This document shows, in pieces, positions 16,569 through 25,066 of a stretch of DNA of 64,000 nucleotides. The stretch lies in the NCBI RefSeq assembly GCF_009859475.1, contig NZ_CP044549.1:2728001-2792000 (forward strand), given 5' to 3'. This DNA comes from Hydrogenophaga sp. BPS33. GTDB taxonomy: Bacteria; Pseudomonadota; Gammaproteobacteria; Burkholderiales; Burkholderiaceae_C. Position numbers and translations under genes: made by a program. Numbering within the stretch: position 1 is the stretch's first letter; the number at the start of each line of letters is the position of its first letter. The notes beneath the pieces were generated by a model. That model did no database searches, was not told the origin of the DNA, and saw only the letters and a program-made list of their open reading frames with translations.

Positions 16569-17697
16569 GCCCTTGATCACCGGCGTTGGCATCTCCGACT
16601 TCGGCCGCTTTCCCCACCTCACCGAAGAGTCTCTGGCGCAGGCCGCCATCCTCGATGCGCTGGACGATGCCGGCATCGCCATCGGCGACGTGCAGGGGTT
16701 CTATTGCGGCAACGCCCTCGGCGGGCACCTGCCCGGCCAGCGCGCGTTGCGCGAACTGCGCACGGCGGGTCAGGCGGTGTTCAACATCGACAATGCCTGC
16801 TCCAGCGGCGCCACCGCGTTGAACCTGGCGCTGCAGGCACTCAACGCGGGTCAGCACGACACCGTGGTGGTCTTCGGCATGGACCAGTTGAGCAACCTGG
16901 GCGGCGGCGCGCTGCCCATGAACCAGAGCGACTGGAACAACCGGCGCGGCATGATCATGCCGGCGCTGTACGCCATGCGCGCGCGCCGCTACATGCACGA
17001 GCATGGCGTGGCTGCTTCGGTGCTGGCCGATGTGTCGGTGAAAAACCGCCGGCACGGGATGCTCAACCCGATCGCGACGTTCTGCAAACTCGTCACGCGC
17101 GAAGAGGTGCTGTCATCGCGCCCGATCGCCGAACCGCTGACCTTGTTGCAGTGCTGCCCGGCGGTGGTCGATGGTGCCGCCGCCATCGTGCTCACCAACC
17201 GCCCAAGCCAGGGCACAGCCAGGCCCGTGCGCGTGCGCGCCTCGGTGGTGCAATCCGGCATCTTCGAATCGGCCCCGGTGGACATGACCGAGGCGGAGAT
17301 CACCGCGCGTGCCGCCCGCATGGCGTACGAGGCGGCGGGTCTGGGTCCGCAAGACCTGAACCTGATCGAACTGCACGACGCTTTCACGATCTCGGAGTTG
17401 CTGTACTACGAGGCGCTGGGACTGTGCGGGCGCGGCGAAGCGCAGCATCTTCTTGCCAGCGGCGCCACGTCGCTGGGCGGGCGCGTGCCGGTCAACCCCA
17501 GTGGCGGCTTGATCGCCAAGGGGCATCCACCGGGCGCCACTGGCGTGGCGCAAATCGTCGAGGTGTGCGAGCAGATCCAGGGGCGGGCCGGCAAGCGCCA
17601 GGTCGAAGGCGCCCGCGTCGGGCTCACGCAGGTCACGGGTGGCGGCATCTGGGGCGTCGACCACGCGGCTTGTTCCATCCACATTCTTTCTGCCTGA
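16561..17697 (+). CDS. SCP2-type thiolase (acetyl-CoA acetyltransferase-like)
   Basis: A 378-residue thiolase-superfamily protein. The nucleophile Cys lies in NIDNACSSGATALNLAL (near residue 80). A His-containing loop GGLIAKGHPPGATG stands near the C-terminus, but the second-Cys motif CxGxG of classical thiolases is absent, as in SCP-x/archaeal-type enzymes that work with a DUF35 partner. AGGAG precedes the ATG at 16561. The likely job is thiolytic cleavage or condensation of an acyl-CoA in the pathway encoded by this operon. Confidence 0.85.
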   Translation: MREPLITGVGISDFGRFPHLTEESLAQAAILDALDDAGIAIGDVQGFYCGNALGGHLPGQRALRELRTAGQAVFNIDNACSSGATALNLALQALNAGQHDTVVVFGMDQLSNLGGGALPMNQSDWNNRRGMIMPALYAMRARRYMHEHGVAASVLADVSVKNRRHGMLNPIATFCKLVTREEVLSSRPIAEPLTLLQCCPAVVDGAAAIVLTNRPSQGTARPVRVRASVVQSGIFESAPVDMTEAEITARAARMAYEAAGLGPQDLNLIELHDAFTISELLYYEALGLCGRGEAQHLLASGATSLGGRVPVNPSGGLIAKGHPPGATGVAQIVEVCEQIQGRAGKRQVEGARVGLTQVTGGGIWGVDHAACSIHILSA

Positions 17698-17708
17698 GGA
17701 CAGTTTCC

Positions 17709-18500
17709 ATGCATGCAACGGACACGGCCGCAGCGCCAACCCTTCCCACCAGCCTCAATGGGCTGACCGCCATCGTGACCGGCGGCGCACGCGGCATCGG
17801 CCTGGCTGTCGCGCGCGACCTGGCCTTGCAGGGTTGTCGCGTTGCGATCTGGGACATCGACCCCGATGCGCTGCGCGAGGCGGCCGCGCAGCTCAAGGCG
17901 ACCGGTGCCGACGTGGTCCCGCAACGGGTGAGCGTCACCTCCGTCGAGATCGTCGAGGCTGCCGTGGCCGAACTCGTGGCCCAAACGGGCCGCGTGGACA
18001 TTCTCGTCAACAACGCGGGCATTGGCGGCGACAAGCTGGTGACCAAGATGGAGCTGAACTTCTGGACACGCGTGATCGAGACCAACCTCACGTCGCAGTT
18101 CATCTGCTGCAAGGCCGTGGTGCCGCACATGGTCGCGCAGGGGTTCGGTCGGATCATCAACGTGTCATCGCGGGCGTGGTTGGGCAACCGGGGCCAGACG
18201 TCCTACGCGGCGTCAAAGGGCGGCGTGGTGAGCCTCACGCGCAGTCTCGCGCTCGAATTCGCCCGCAACGGCATTACCGCCAACGCCATCGCGCCGGGCA
18301 TCACACACACACCGCTGTATGACACGCTGAGCGAAAAGGTCCGCGCCGACCTGATCAAGACCGTGCCTGTGCAACGCATCGGCCAGCCCGAGGACATGGC
18401 CAACGCCGTTCGCTTCTTCGCGCAGCCCGTGTCCAGTTACGTCACCGGGCAACTGCTGTACGTGTGCGGCGGCCGCAGCCTCAGCAGTCCATCGGTCTGA
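17709..18500 (+). CDS. Short-chain dehydrogenase/reductase
   Basis: A 263-residue classical SDR: cofactor loop VTGGARGIG, DID at the end of strand 2 (NAD preference likely), NNAG, catalytic Ser in INVSSRAW and YAASK. It probably oxidises a hydroxyacyl-CoA or similar alcohol between the enoyl-CoA hydratase and thiolase steps of the same operon. The start ATG at 17709 lies 11 bases after the thiolase stop. Confidence 0.88.
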   Translation: MHATDTAAAPTLPTSLNGLTAIVTGGARGIGLAVARDLALQGCRVAIWDIDPDALREAAAQLKATGADVVPQRVSVTSVEIVEAAVAELVAQTGRVDILVNNAGIGGDKLVTKMELNFWTRVIETNLTSQFICCKAVVPHMVAQGFGRIINVSSRAWLGNRGQTSYAASKGGVVSLTRSLALEFARNGITANAIAPGITHTPLYDTLSEKVRADLIKTVPVQRIGQPEDMANAVRFFAQPVSSYVTGQLLYVCGGRSLSSPSV

Positions 18501-18548
18501 TTTTTCCGCGCTTCACCGACAACCACCCCATATAACCAGGAGACAGAC

Positions 18549-19526
18549 ATGAAACACAAAAAACTCGCGGTGCTTTTTTCGGCTGCCTTGCTGAGCTTCT
18601 CGAACCTTGCCTTTGCGCAAACCGCGTACCCATCGAAGCCGATCCGCGTGATCGTTCCGTATCCGGCGGGCGGGGGCACCGACGCCGTGGCGCGTGCCGT
18701 GTTCGAGAAGGTCGGCCAGGCCCTGGGGCAGGCGGTGGTGATCGAGAACAAGGCCGGCGCCGGCACGATGATCGGACTCGGTGAGGTGGCACGTGCCGCG
18801 CCCGATGGCTACACCATCGGCATCGGCGGCACGAGCGATCCGCTGTTGCCCTTGCTCTACGAAAACGTGCCCTTCAACCCGAACACGGATCTGGTGTTCG
18901 TGTCCACGCTGGCCTCGGTGCCTTTGGCGCTGGCCGCCGGCACCAGCGTGCCGGCGAACACCATGCAGGAGCTCGTGGCCCATGGCAAGACGCAGTCTTC
19001 GAAGCCACTGTCCATCGCGACGGTCGGGTTGACCTCGCCGCACCACATGGCCGCCATTCTCCTGGGCAACATGGCCGGATTTCCCATGACGCCTGTGCCC
19101 TACAAGGGCACGGCGCCCGCCGTCACCGACCTGGTGGGTGGACACATCCCCCTGGGCATGATGGGACTGCCTTCGGTTCTGCCGTACCAGCGCACGGGCA
19201 AGCTGAAAATTCTGGGTGTGGGTTCGCCCAAGCGGTCGGCCCTTGCGCCTGAAATTCCGACCTTCGAAGAGCAGGGCGTGACCGGATACCAAGCGAGCTA
19301 CTGGTTCCACGCGACGGTGCCCAAGGGCACGCCAACCGCCATCGTCGAACGTTTGCGGACCGAGATCGACAAGGTGGTGCGCAGCGCGGACGTGCGCGAC
19401 TCGCTCGCCAAGGCCGGCTTTGAAACGCTGACGCTGTCTCCTCAGGAATCGGCGGCAGCACTCAAGGCCGATACGGCGCGCTGGACCAAGGTGATCCAGG
19501 ACAACAAGCTCCGTGGCACCCAGTAA
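18549..19526 (+). CDS. Bug-type tripartite tricarboxylate transporter receptor
   Basis: A 325-residue periplasmic receptor. The signal peptide MKHKKLAVLFSAALLSFSNL ends near AFAQ, then YPSKPIRVIVPYPAGGGTDA. NKAGAGT, PDGYTIGIGG and a VPYKGTAPA segment are further family markers. AGGAG stands six bases before the start. It sits in the acyl-CoA operon between the SDR and CoA-transferase genes, so it likely captures the acid that the CaiB-type transferase activates. Confidence 0.9.
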   Translation: MKHKKLAVLFSAALLSFSNLAFAQTAYPSKPIRVIVPYPAGGGTDAVARAVFEKVGQALGQAVVIENKAGAGTMIGLGEVARAAPDGYTIGIGGTSDPLLPLLYENVPFNPNTDLVFVSTLASVPLALAAGTSVPANTMQELVAHGKTQSSKPLSIATVGLTSPHHMAAILLGNMAGFPMTPVPYKGTAPAVTDLVGGHIPLGMMGLPSVLPYQRTGKLKILGVGSPKRSALAPEIPTFEEQGVTGYQASYWFHATVPKGTPTAIVERLRTEIDKVVRSADVRDSLAKAGFETLTLSPQESAAALKADTARWTKVIQDNKLRGTQ

Positions 19527-19538
19527 GGAAGCCGTCGC

Positions 19539-20735
19539 ATGTTGACCCAGTCCCTTGTCGGCCTGAAGGTGGTCGACTTCACCCAGATCACCGCGGGCCC
19601 GACCTGCACCATGATGCTCGCCGACCTCGGCGCCGACGTGGTGAAGATCGAAGCCCCTGCAGGGGAACTCGGCCGCGCGTTCTTCCCGTTCGTGGGGGGC
19701 GAGAGCGTGCCCTTCATGTCGATCAACCAGAACAAGCGCAGCGTCTGCCTCAACCTCAAGGACCCCGCGCACGCCGAGGTCGCGCGCCAGTTGATCGCGC
19801 AGGCGGATGTGGTGGTCGAAAGCTTTCGGCCCGAGGTGATGGAACGCCTGTCGCTCGGCTACGCATCGATGCGCGCGCTGAACCCGCGCCTGGTGTATTG
19901 CTCGGTGACGGCCTATGGGCAGGACGGCCCCTGGAAGGATCGACCGGGTGTCGACGGCGTGGTGCAGGCCGTGTCCGGCCTCATGAGCGTGACCGGCGAC
20001 ACGGGGGCGGCGCCGTGCAAGGTGCAGGTGCCGGTGGTCGACCTCGTCACAGGCTATTGGGCCGCTGTGGCCGTGCTCGCCGCGGTGCAGCAGCGCGATC
20101 GCGAAGGACATGGACAGCACATTGAGGTGGACATGTTCTCAAGCGCTCTGGCACTGCAACTCAGCGCGTTTGCCACCTACTTCGCTGATGGTGTGATCCC
20201 CACGCGCTTGGGCAGCGCCGCGCCGTATGCCGCGCCCAACGAGGCGCTGCGCTGCGCCGATGGCTGGATCATGGTGGCAGCCTACCACCCCGAGCGGTGG
20301 GCAGCGCTGTGTGCCGTGATCGGCAGACCCGAACTGGTGTCAGATGCGCGGTTTGTCGACTCGCGGTCGCGCGTGGCTCATCGCGGGGAACTGATCCAGG
20401 TGCTGGAAGACGCCATGAGGTCGCGCACGAAACGCGAATGGCTGCAGGCCTTCACTGCGGCGGACATCATCTGTGGGCCGATCAACGACTACGGGGAAGT
20501 GGTGGCGTGCGGGCAGTTCGTGCAAAAGCAAATGGGCGAAACGGTGACGCATCCCACCGCCGGCTCTCTGACCATGCTGCGCTCGCCGTTCGCATCACCT
20601 GGCGCGTCCGCCGCACGCACGCCGGCACCGCTGCTGGGCCAGCACACGCGTGAAGTGCTGGCAGAAATCGGCTACGCATCGGATGCCATTGATGTATTGA
20701 TGGCGGCATCCGTGGCACATGGCGTTCCGGTTTGA
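19539..20735 (+). CDS. CaiB/BaiF (class III) CoA-transferase
   Basis: A 398-residue family III CoA-transferase. It has GLKVVDFTQITAGPTCTMML, LGADVVKIE, NKRSVCLNLKDP, SVTAYGQDGPW, and the segment PVVDLVTGYWAA with the probable catalytic Asp. C-terminally KREWLQAFTAADIICGPIN is typical. It moves CoA from an acyl-CoA donor to a carboxylic acid without passing through ATP. It lies 12 bases after the receptor gene and before the hydratase, and presumably performs the entry step of the pathway. Confidence 0.88.
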   Translation: MLTQSLVGLKVVDFTQITAGPTCTMMLADLGADVVKIEAPAGELGRAFFPFVGGESVPFMSINQNKRSVCLNLKDPAHAEVARQLIAQADVVVESFRPEVMERLSLGYASMRALNPRLVYCSVTAYGQDGPWKDRPGVDGVVQAVSGLMSVTGDTGAAPCKVQVPVVDLVTGYWAAVAVLAAVQQRDREGHGQHIEVDMFSSALALQLSAFATYFADGVIPTRLGSAAPYAAPNEALRCADGWIMVAAYHPERWAALCAVIGRPELVSDARFVDSRSRVAHRGELIQVLEDAMRSRTKREWLQAFTAADIICGPINDYGEVVACGQFVQKQMGETVTHPTAGSLTMLRSPFASPGASAARTPAPLLGQHTREVLAEIGYASDAIDVLMAASVAHGVPV

Positions 20736-20781
20736 CGTCGCCCTTGCCCTCTCTCATCACCCGACATCCAAGGATTGACGC

Positions 20782-21555
20782 ATGCCCGTGACACTTCATG
20801 TTCGAGACTTCGTGGCCACCATCACGCTCGACCGGCCCGAGGCGATGAATGCCATCGATCCCGAATCCAGCGCACAGCTGGTCGAGGCGTGGGCCGAGGT
20901 CTCGTCCCGCGACGACATCCGGGTGGCCGTTGTGACCGGCGCAGGGGAGCGGGCCTTTTGCACCGGCGCCGATCTCAAGAAGACCATGCCACCGGCGGCG
21001 TCGTTTGCGCAGTTGCACTACGGGTCGACCAAGCCACCTTCTGTGGCCACATTGCAGACCGACAAACCCCTCATCGCCGCCATCAACGGGTACTGCCTGG
21101 GAGGCGGGCTCGAACTGGCACTCATGTGCGACGTGCGCATCGCCTCCAGCACGGCCACCTTCGGCTTGCCCGAGGTCGCCATTGGCAGCATTCCTGGCGG
21201 GGGCGGCACGCAGCGCCTCGTGAGGGCGGTGGGCCAGTCCGATGCCATGTTGATGCTGTTGTCCGGCGAAAGAACGGATGCCGCTGAGGCGTTGCGCATC
21301 GGCCTCGTGAGCCGTGTGGTGGCTGCGGATGCGCTGATGGCCGAGGCGCAGAAGATCGCGCAGCGGATCGCATCCAATGCGCCCCTGGCGGTGGTGGCGG
21401 TGAAACGGTTGGCCATGCAGGGCGGGGAGTTGTCGCTGGCCGCCGGGCTGGAGCTGGAGCAGCAAGCCTTCGGTATTCTTCGCGACAGTGAGGATCGGTT
21501 GGAAGGGCGGCGCGCGTTCGCGGAAAAGCGGCCTGCGCAGTTCAAGGGGCGCTGA
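20782..21555 (+). CDS. Enoyl-CoA hydratase/isomerase family protein
   Basis: A 257-residue crotonase. The oxyanion-hole loop GAGERAFCTGADLK and both catalytic glutamate positions of enoyl-CoA hydratase are kept: GYCLGGGLELALMCDV (Glu in GGGLE) and FGLPEVAIGSIPGGGGTQRL (Glu in LPEV). Hydration of an enoyl-CoA is therefore likely. It is the last gene of the operon starting at 16176; the 182 bases after it hold no gene. Confidence 0.9.
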   Translation: MPVTLHVRDFVATITLDRPEAMNAIDPESSAQLVEAWAEVSSRDDIRVAVVTGAGERAFCTGADLKKTMPPAASFAQLHYGSTKPPSVATLQTDKPLIAAINGYCLGGGLELALMCDVRIASSTATFGLPEVAIGSIPGGGGTQRLVRAVGQSDAMLMLLSGERTDAAEALRIGLVSRVVAADALMAEAQKIAQRIASNAPLAVVAVKRLAMQGGELSLAAGLELEQQAFGILRDSEDRLEGRRAFAEKRPAQFKGR

Positions 21556-21625
21556 GAGCTTTGCCTTGTCGGCTGGCCCGGATCATCGAGCGCAGTGGTC
21601 ATGTGCAGCTCGCAGGGTGCGGAGC

Positions 21626-21642
21626 TAGACTTCGGCTTTCGG
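21626..21642. repeat. Left 17-bp inverted repeat of the aac(6')-kinase segment
   Basis: TAGACTTCGGCTTTCGG, the exact reverse complement of 22976-22992. The pair encloses 1.37 kb with the acetyltransferase and kinase genes. No transposase or integrase is inside. Confidence 0.75.
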
Positions 21643-21737
21643 TCACTGGCAGAGATACGACTTGCGCTGGACTATGTCACGTCGCACACGAGCATCTCTT
21701 TCAGATGGACCGCCCGACTTGTTTGAGCTAGCTGCAT

Positions 21738-22304
21738 ATGCCTTTGACATCACACCGTGTCGTTCTGCGTCTCATGACGGCAGGGGATTTGCCCATGCTT
21801 CACGAGTGGCTGAACCGTCCCCATATCGTCGAGTGGTGGGGCGGCGACGAAAACCGACCTTCCCTTGAGGACGTGCAGCGGGACTACATGCCCGAGCACC
21901 TGGCCCGGGAAAACACGACGGCGTACATCGCCCTGCTGGACGGCGAACCGATGGGTTACGCACAGTCGTATGTCGCGATGGGAAGCGGTGGCGGTTGGTG
22001 GGAAGCGGAGACCGACCCAGGCGTGCGAGGGATAGACCAATCGCTGGCCGATTCAGAGCAACTGGGCAAAGGGCTGGGCACCTTGCTGGTTTGTGCACTG
22101 ACCGAACTGTTGTTTGCCGATCCGTCCGTCACGAAAATTCAAACGGACCCGGCGCCCGAAAACCATCGAGCGATCCGTTGCTACGAGAAGGCGGGCTTTG
22201 TTCGGCAGGGCACTATTACTACGCCCGACGGTCCTGCGGTCTACATGGTGCAGACAAGACGAGATTTTGAGCGAGCACGCGGTGCGGCCTTGCTCGCACC
22301 TTGA
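21738..22304 (+). CDS. Aminoglycoside 6'-N-acetyltransferase, AAC(6')-Ib-like
   Basis: A 188-residue GNAT acetyltransferase that closely resembles the AAC(6')-Ib group as I remember it. The shared segments run through the whole protein: EWLNR then HIVEWWGG, GYAQSYVA, ETDPGVRGIDQSLA, QLGKGLGT, KIQTDP, RAIRCYEKAGF, TTPDGPAVYMVQTR. Enzymes of this type acetylate the 6'-amino group of tobramycin, amikacin and kanamycin, causing resistance. The gene is not in an evident integron cassette: I see no attC site or intI. It shares a 17-bp inverted-repeat-bounded segment with a P-loop kinase, and base composition here seems lower in GC than in the flanking operons. Activity is inferred, not shown. Confidence 0.85.
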   Translation: MPLTSHRVVLRLMTAGDLPMLHEWLNRPHIVEWWGGDENRPSLEDVQRDYMPEHLARENTTAYIALLDGEPMGYAQSYVAMGSGGGWWEAETDPGVRGIDQSLADSEQLGKGLGTLLVCALTELLFADPSVTKIQTDPAPENHRAIRCYEKAGFVRQGTITTPDGPAVYMVQTRRDFERARGAALLAP

Positions 22305-22393
22305 GTCAAAGCTTTGATGGTTTGAACTTCCGCTTTGGGCCCCAAGCTGTCTTCTGCCCCTGGCTACGACGCCATACGAAAATCCAGTTTTCA

Positions 22394-22930
22394 ATGAATC
22401 AGGCGAATGAAATCCTCGTTCTTACCGGTGCTCCTGGCGCAGGAAAAACGACCACATCCAAGGCGCTAGCAGCGACATCAGGCTCGCCCAAGGTACATCT
22501 TCATTGCGACGACTTCTGGCACTTCATCAAGCACGGAGCGATCCCTCCCTTTCTGAAATCGGCGCACAAACAAAACGATACGGTCGTGAAGGTGCTGGCC
22601 CAGGCGGCGGAGGGCTATGCGAAGGGAGGTTACTTTGTGATCGTGGATGGCGTCGTCGGGCCCTGGTTTCTAGACGCCTTCACTGGACTTTCGGCGCGCC
22701 TTCACTACATCGTGCTTCAGATCGACGTCGAAAGCGCAATTGCGCGATGCCAAGCTCGTGGTGGCGACACACTTACCGACGCGAAAGTTATTGCATCCCT
22801 GCATCACCAGTTGTCATCCCTTGGGGTGCTGAGCAAGCATGTACTGGACGTACGAGGCCTGTCGCCAGAACTCACATTGGCTGCCGTGGTTGGCGCAGTT
22901 GAAAGCGAAATGTTTCTTCTGAAGGCCTAA
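22394..22930 (+). CDS. P-loop kinase-like NTPase (AAA/zeta/CPT-like)
   Basis: A 178-residue P-loop protein with Walker A GAPGAGKTT at residues 12-20, an LHCDDFWHFIK segment like the lid/substrate Asp of small-molecule kinases, and a Walker-B-like FVIVDGVVG. It resembles chloramphenicol-phosphotransferase/gluconate-kinase-like families found beside resistance genes, but the substrate is unknown. The ATG at 22394 was chosen because the P-loop then lies at the usual N-terminal position. It lies 89 bases after the acetyltransferase gene on the same strand. Confidence 0.7.
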   Translation: MNQANEILVLTGAPGAGKTTTSKALAATSGSPKVHLHCDDFWHFIKHGAIPPFLKSAHKQNDTVVKVLAQAAEGYAKGGYFVIVDGVVGPWFLDAFTGLSARLHYIVLQIDVESAIARCQARGGDTLTDAKVIASLHHQLSSLGVLSKHVLDVRGLSPELTLAAVVGAVESEMFLLKA

Positions 22931-22975
22931 GCGTCTGAGTTGTCACCGCCGTGGTTGAGGAGAGTCCGCTTCTGG

Positions 22976-22992
22976 CCGAAAGCCGAAGTCTA
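22976..22992. repeat. Right 17-bp inverted repeat of the aac(6')-kinase segment
   Basis: CCGAAAGCCGAAGTCTA, exact reverse complement of 21626-21642. It lies within a longer run beginning GCTTCTGGCCGAAAGC (22968-22983), which recurs with one change at 24045-24060. Confidence 0.75.
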
Positions 22993-23036
22993 CGTCGCCG
23001 GGTGGCGGGAAGGTGAGGCACCATTCACCGCAAGCC

Positions 23037-23489
23037 TCACGCCGTTGCGATCGACTCCGTATAGATGAAGCTATCGCAAGCAGCCACGAAAGGCCTCGGC
23101 GTCTGCCGCCCGCCAAAGCCATACACCCGCAGGCCCTCGCGCCGGATGCAGTAGGCCAGTGGTGTGAGATCGCTGTCGGACGACGCAATGCAGACACCAT
23201 CGAACTGGCCCGTGTTCACGAGTTCCATCGCCTCCAGGCTGAGCATGATGTCGGCGGCGTTCTTACCCTTGGTGTACGGGAACAGCTGCACCGGCTCAAT
23301 CGCGTTGTGCAGCAACACGCTGCGCATGCGGCTCATACCCGGCAGTGACCAGTCGCCGTATGCGCGCTTCACGGTGAGCACGCCATAGTTGGCTGCGCGT
23401 TGCAGGATGGGGCGGGTGAGGGTGTAAGAGATATTGGCCGAGTCGAATAACACGGCGAGCCTCTGTTGCTTGTGCTGCAGTCGGGTCAT
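23037..23489 (-). CDS. NYN (PIN-like) domain protein
   Basis: A 150-residue stand-alone NYN domain. The acidic nuclease-like positions are visible in VLFDSANIS, KGKNAADIML and IASSDSDLTPL, followed by a REGLRVYGFGGRQTPRPF strand. NYN domains are predicted metal-dependent ribonucleases of the PIN fold. The LOTUS/OST-HTH tail common in longer relatives is absent. The start MTRLQHKQQR was chosen because upstream codons cross a strong hairpin and lack family similarity. A degraded piece of a second copy lies at 13636-13706. Confidence 0.78.
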   Translation of the reverse strand: MTRLQHKQQRLAVLFDSANISYTLTRPILQRAANYGVLTVKRAYGDWSLPGMSRMRSVLLHNAIEPVQLFPYTKGKNAADIMLSLEAMELVNTGQFDGVCIASSDSDLTPLAYCIRREGLRVYGFGGRQTPRPFVAACDSFIYTESIATA

Positions 23490-23525
23490 GCTGCGCCTTC
23501 CCTGGTCGTTCGGTGTGATGGACTG

Positions 23526-23725
23526 CCGCCGCCACGTGACAGAGTGGCGGCGGCCCGAACGGGTTGAGAACCGGTGACCTCTTGCGAAAGCCGGCAGGCC
23601 TTGCGACCTCCCGCCCGAGCCGCCAAAAGCATGCACGAACGAAGAAGGCCACTATTCAAGCGGTTCATAGCGGCCTTCAGGCCGCAACAGGTCAACGGGT
23701 TCTCAAGCCCGGCTCACCTTTTGCG
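23526..23725. repeat. Hairpins and an imperfect direct repeat in a gene-free stretch
   Basis: CCGCCGCCAC (23526-23535) pairs with GTGGCGGCGG (23544-23553), and GCGGCC/GGCCGC pair around TTCA near 23670-23685. An imperfect direct repeat of about 30 bases occurs at 23558-23586 and 23694-23725; both copies begin AACGGGTT and end TTGCG. The stretch 23490-23821 holds no gene. It may be the trace of recombination at this variable site. Confidence 0.5.
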
Positions 23726-23821
23726 TGAGTGGCGCAGACTTTACCTCAACGCGTGGGCTGTGCGCATCTTGGAACCTCAAGAGAGGGATGTTCCCATTGC
23801 TGCGCGATCCTGTTGCGTGCC

Positions 23822-24027
23822 GGTCTCGAGCAGTCCCCGCCATCCGCGAGCGCACGTCCCGCCGCCACGAGCTTCGTGTCCTCGTGAACGAAGCACTTGA
23901 ACATGCTGTTCGAAAAGACCTTCTGCAGGTGAAGCGGTGGCTTCTCGCCCAATGGCGCCGCCCGATACAGGGCAGACAGTTCTTCCCAGTCGACGTCATC
24001 GGTGGCGTGTTTCCATTCGAGTGTCAC
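23822..24027 (-). pseudogene. Truncated GNAT acetyltransferase
   Basis: The first 69 codons read like the N-terminus of a GNAT enzyme (MTLEWKHATDD, LYRAAPLGEKPPLHLQKVF, TKLVAAGRALADGGDCS). Where the acetyl-CoA-binding strand ICDVAV and the QGxGxG loop should follow, the frame runs into unrelated sequence and stops at 23746. No downstream GNAT piece is seen, so the gene is cut off rather than frameshifted. Confidence 0.65.
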
Positions 24028-24044
24028 TTGTGGCTCCTATGCCT

Positions 24045-24060
24045 GCTTCTGACCGAAAGC
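24045..24060. repeat. Third copy of the GCTTCTG(G/A)CCGAAAGC motif
   Basis: GCTTCTGACCGAAAGC matches 15 of 16 bases of 22968-22983. It lies between the start of the truncated GNAT gene (24027) and the end of the decayed patatin gene (24079), that is, at a junction between broken genes. Confidence 0.6.
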
Positions 24061-24078
24061 TGGGATGTGCGGGCCGAC

Positions 24079-25066
24079 TCAGTCCGGTGCAGCGTCCAGC
24101 ACCCGCAAAGCCTCTTCATACCCCTTCTGCACCGTGCTCTCGTACCGGGCCCACTGCAGCAGTCATCAACGAGGGCAGGCGGTAACGCCGCAGCCGGCTC
24201 GGCCGCAGCCGGTCGCGCAACAAGGCCCAAGGGCCGGGCAGTTGCTCAAGGTCGATGCGAGTTGGTGCTTCAAAACTCAGGTCCACCCCGATCACCTTGC
24301 CCACGCCCCACTGGAGGCGCATCACGTCAACGGGAAAGTTGTTGAAGGTGCCGCCGTCGCACAGCAGGTGGCCACGCAGTAGTAGCTCCGCCAGGTGTCT
24401 TCCAGGCCCCGGCCACGGCGGCCGGCAAGTGCGTGTTCGGTGCGCTGCATCCTGTCGCGCAGGCGCACGCCCTTGATCAGCGAGAGCATCGGCAGCAGCG
24501 CGGCGTCGCCCGTGGGATTGTCGGCGTAATGCAGCTTGAACATGTCGATCACCTTCTGGGGCGTTGCATCCAGCCCGATCAGCGCGGCGAACACCGCACC
24601 CATGCTGGTGTCACCGGCCACGTCGACCGGCATACCGCGGGCTTTGCAAGCGCCGCACGATTTGCCGCGTCAACGCGATGGACACCGCGGCGCTGGTGGC
24701 CAGCAACTGGTTGAACTCGGATTTGCCCAGGCGCACCAGCACCGAGTCGCGCGCCGCTACCACGGAGGCCGAGCGCGGGTCGTCGGTGAGCAGACTCATC
24801 TCGCCCACCACCTGGCCGCGGGTGAGCTCGCGCACAGCGCGCTCTTCGCCATCCTCGCCCGTGATGGTCACGCGCATGCGCCCGCTGACCAGCACATACA
24901 TCGCGTCGCCCACCTCGCCTTGCGTCATCAGCGGCTGTCCACCAGGCAGCTCCAGCCAGGTCAGTTGCTCGATGAGCCGCGCCATCGCGGTGGGTTCGAG
25001 ATCGCCGAGGAAGTCGTGCAGGTGCTTGCGCAGCAGGGCGTCCAGGTAGGCCGGGCGGTCAGACAT
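24079..25066 (-). pseudogene. Decayed cNMP-binding patatin-like phospholipase
   Basis: The 5' part (25066 down to about 24640) still encodes a cyclic-nucleotide-binding domain: GEVGDAMYVLVSGRMRVTI and VVGEMSLLTDDPRSASVVA. The N-terminal part of the patatin domain is deleted, and the rest continues in shifting frames. These give VDVAGDTSMGAVFAAL (the family's GGTSMG serine motif, with Asp replacing one Gly), LLCDGGTFNNFPVDVMRLQWG, VIGVDLSFE and RLRPSRLRRYRLPSL, ending in QKGYEEALRVLD and a stop at 24079. About 330 codons remain of a protein that normally has around 600 or more. Its start overlaps the GTPase stop by eight bases. Confidence 0.8.

Noticed and set aside
21556..22393. Integron cassette structure around the AAC(6')-like gene
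   Set aside because: No RYYYAAC/GTTRRRY pair forming an attC, no attI and no integrase seen; only the 17-bp inverted repeat is supported.
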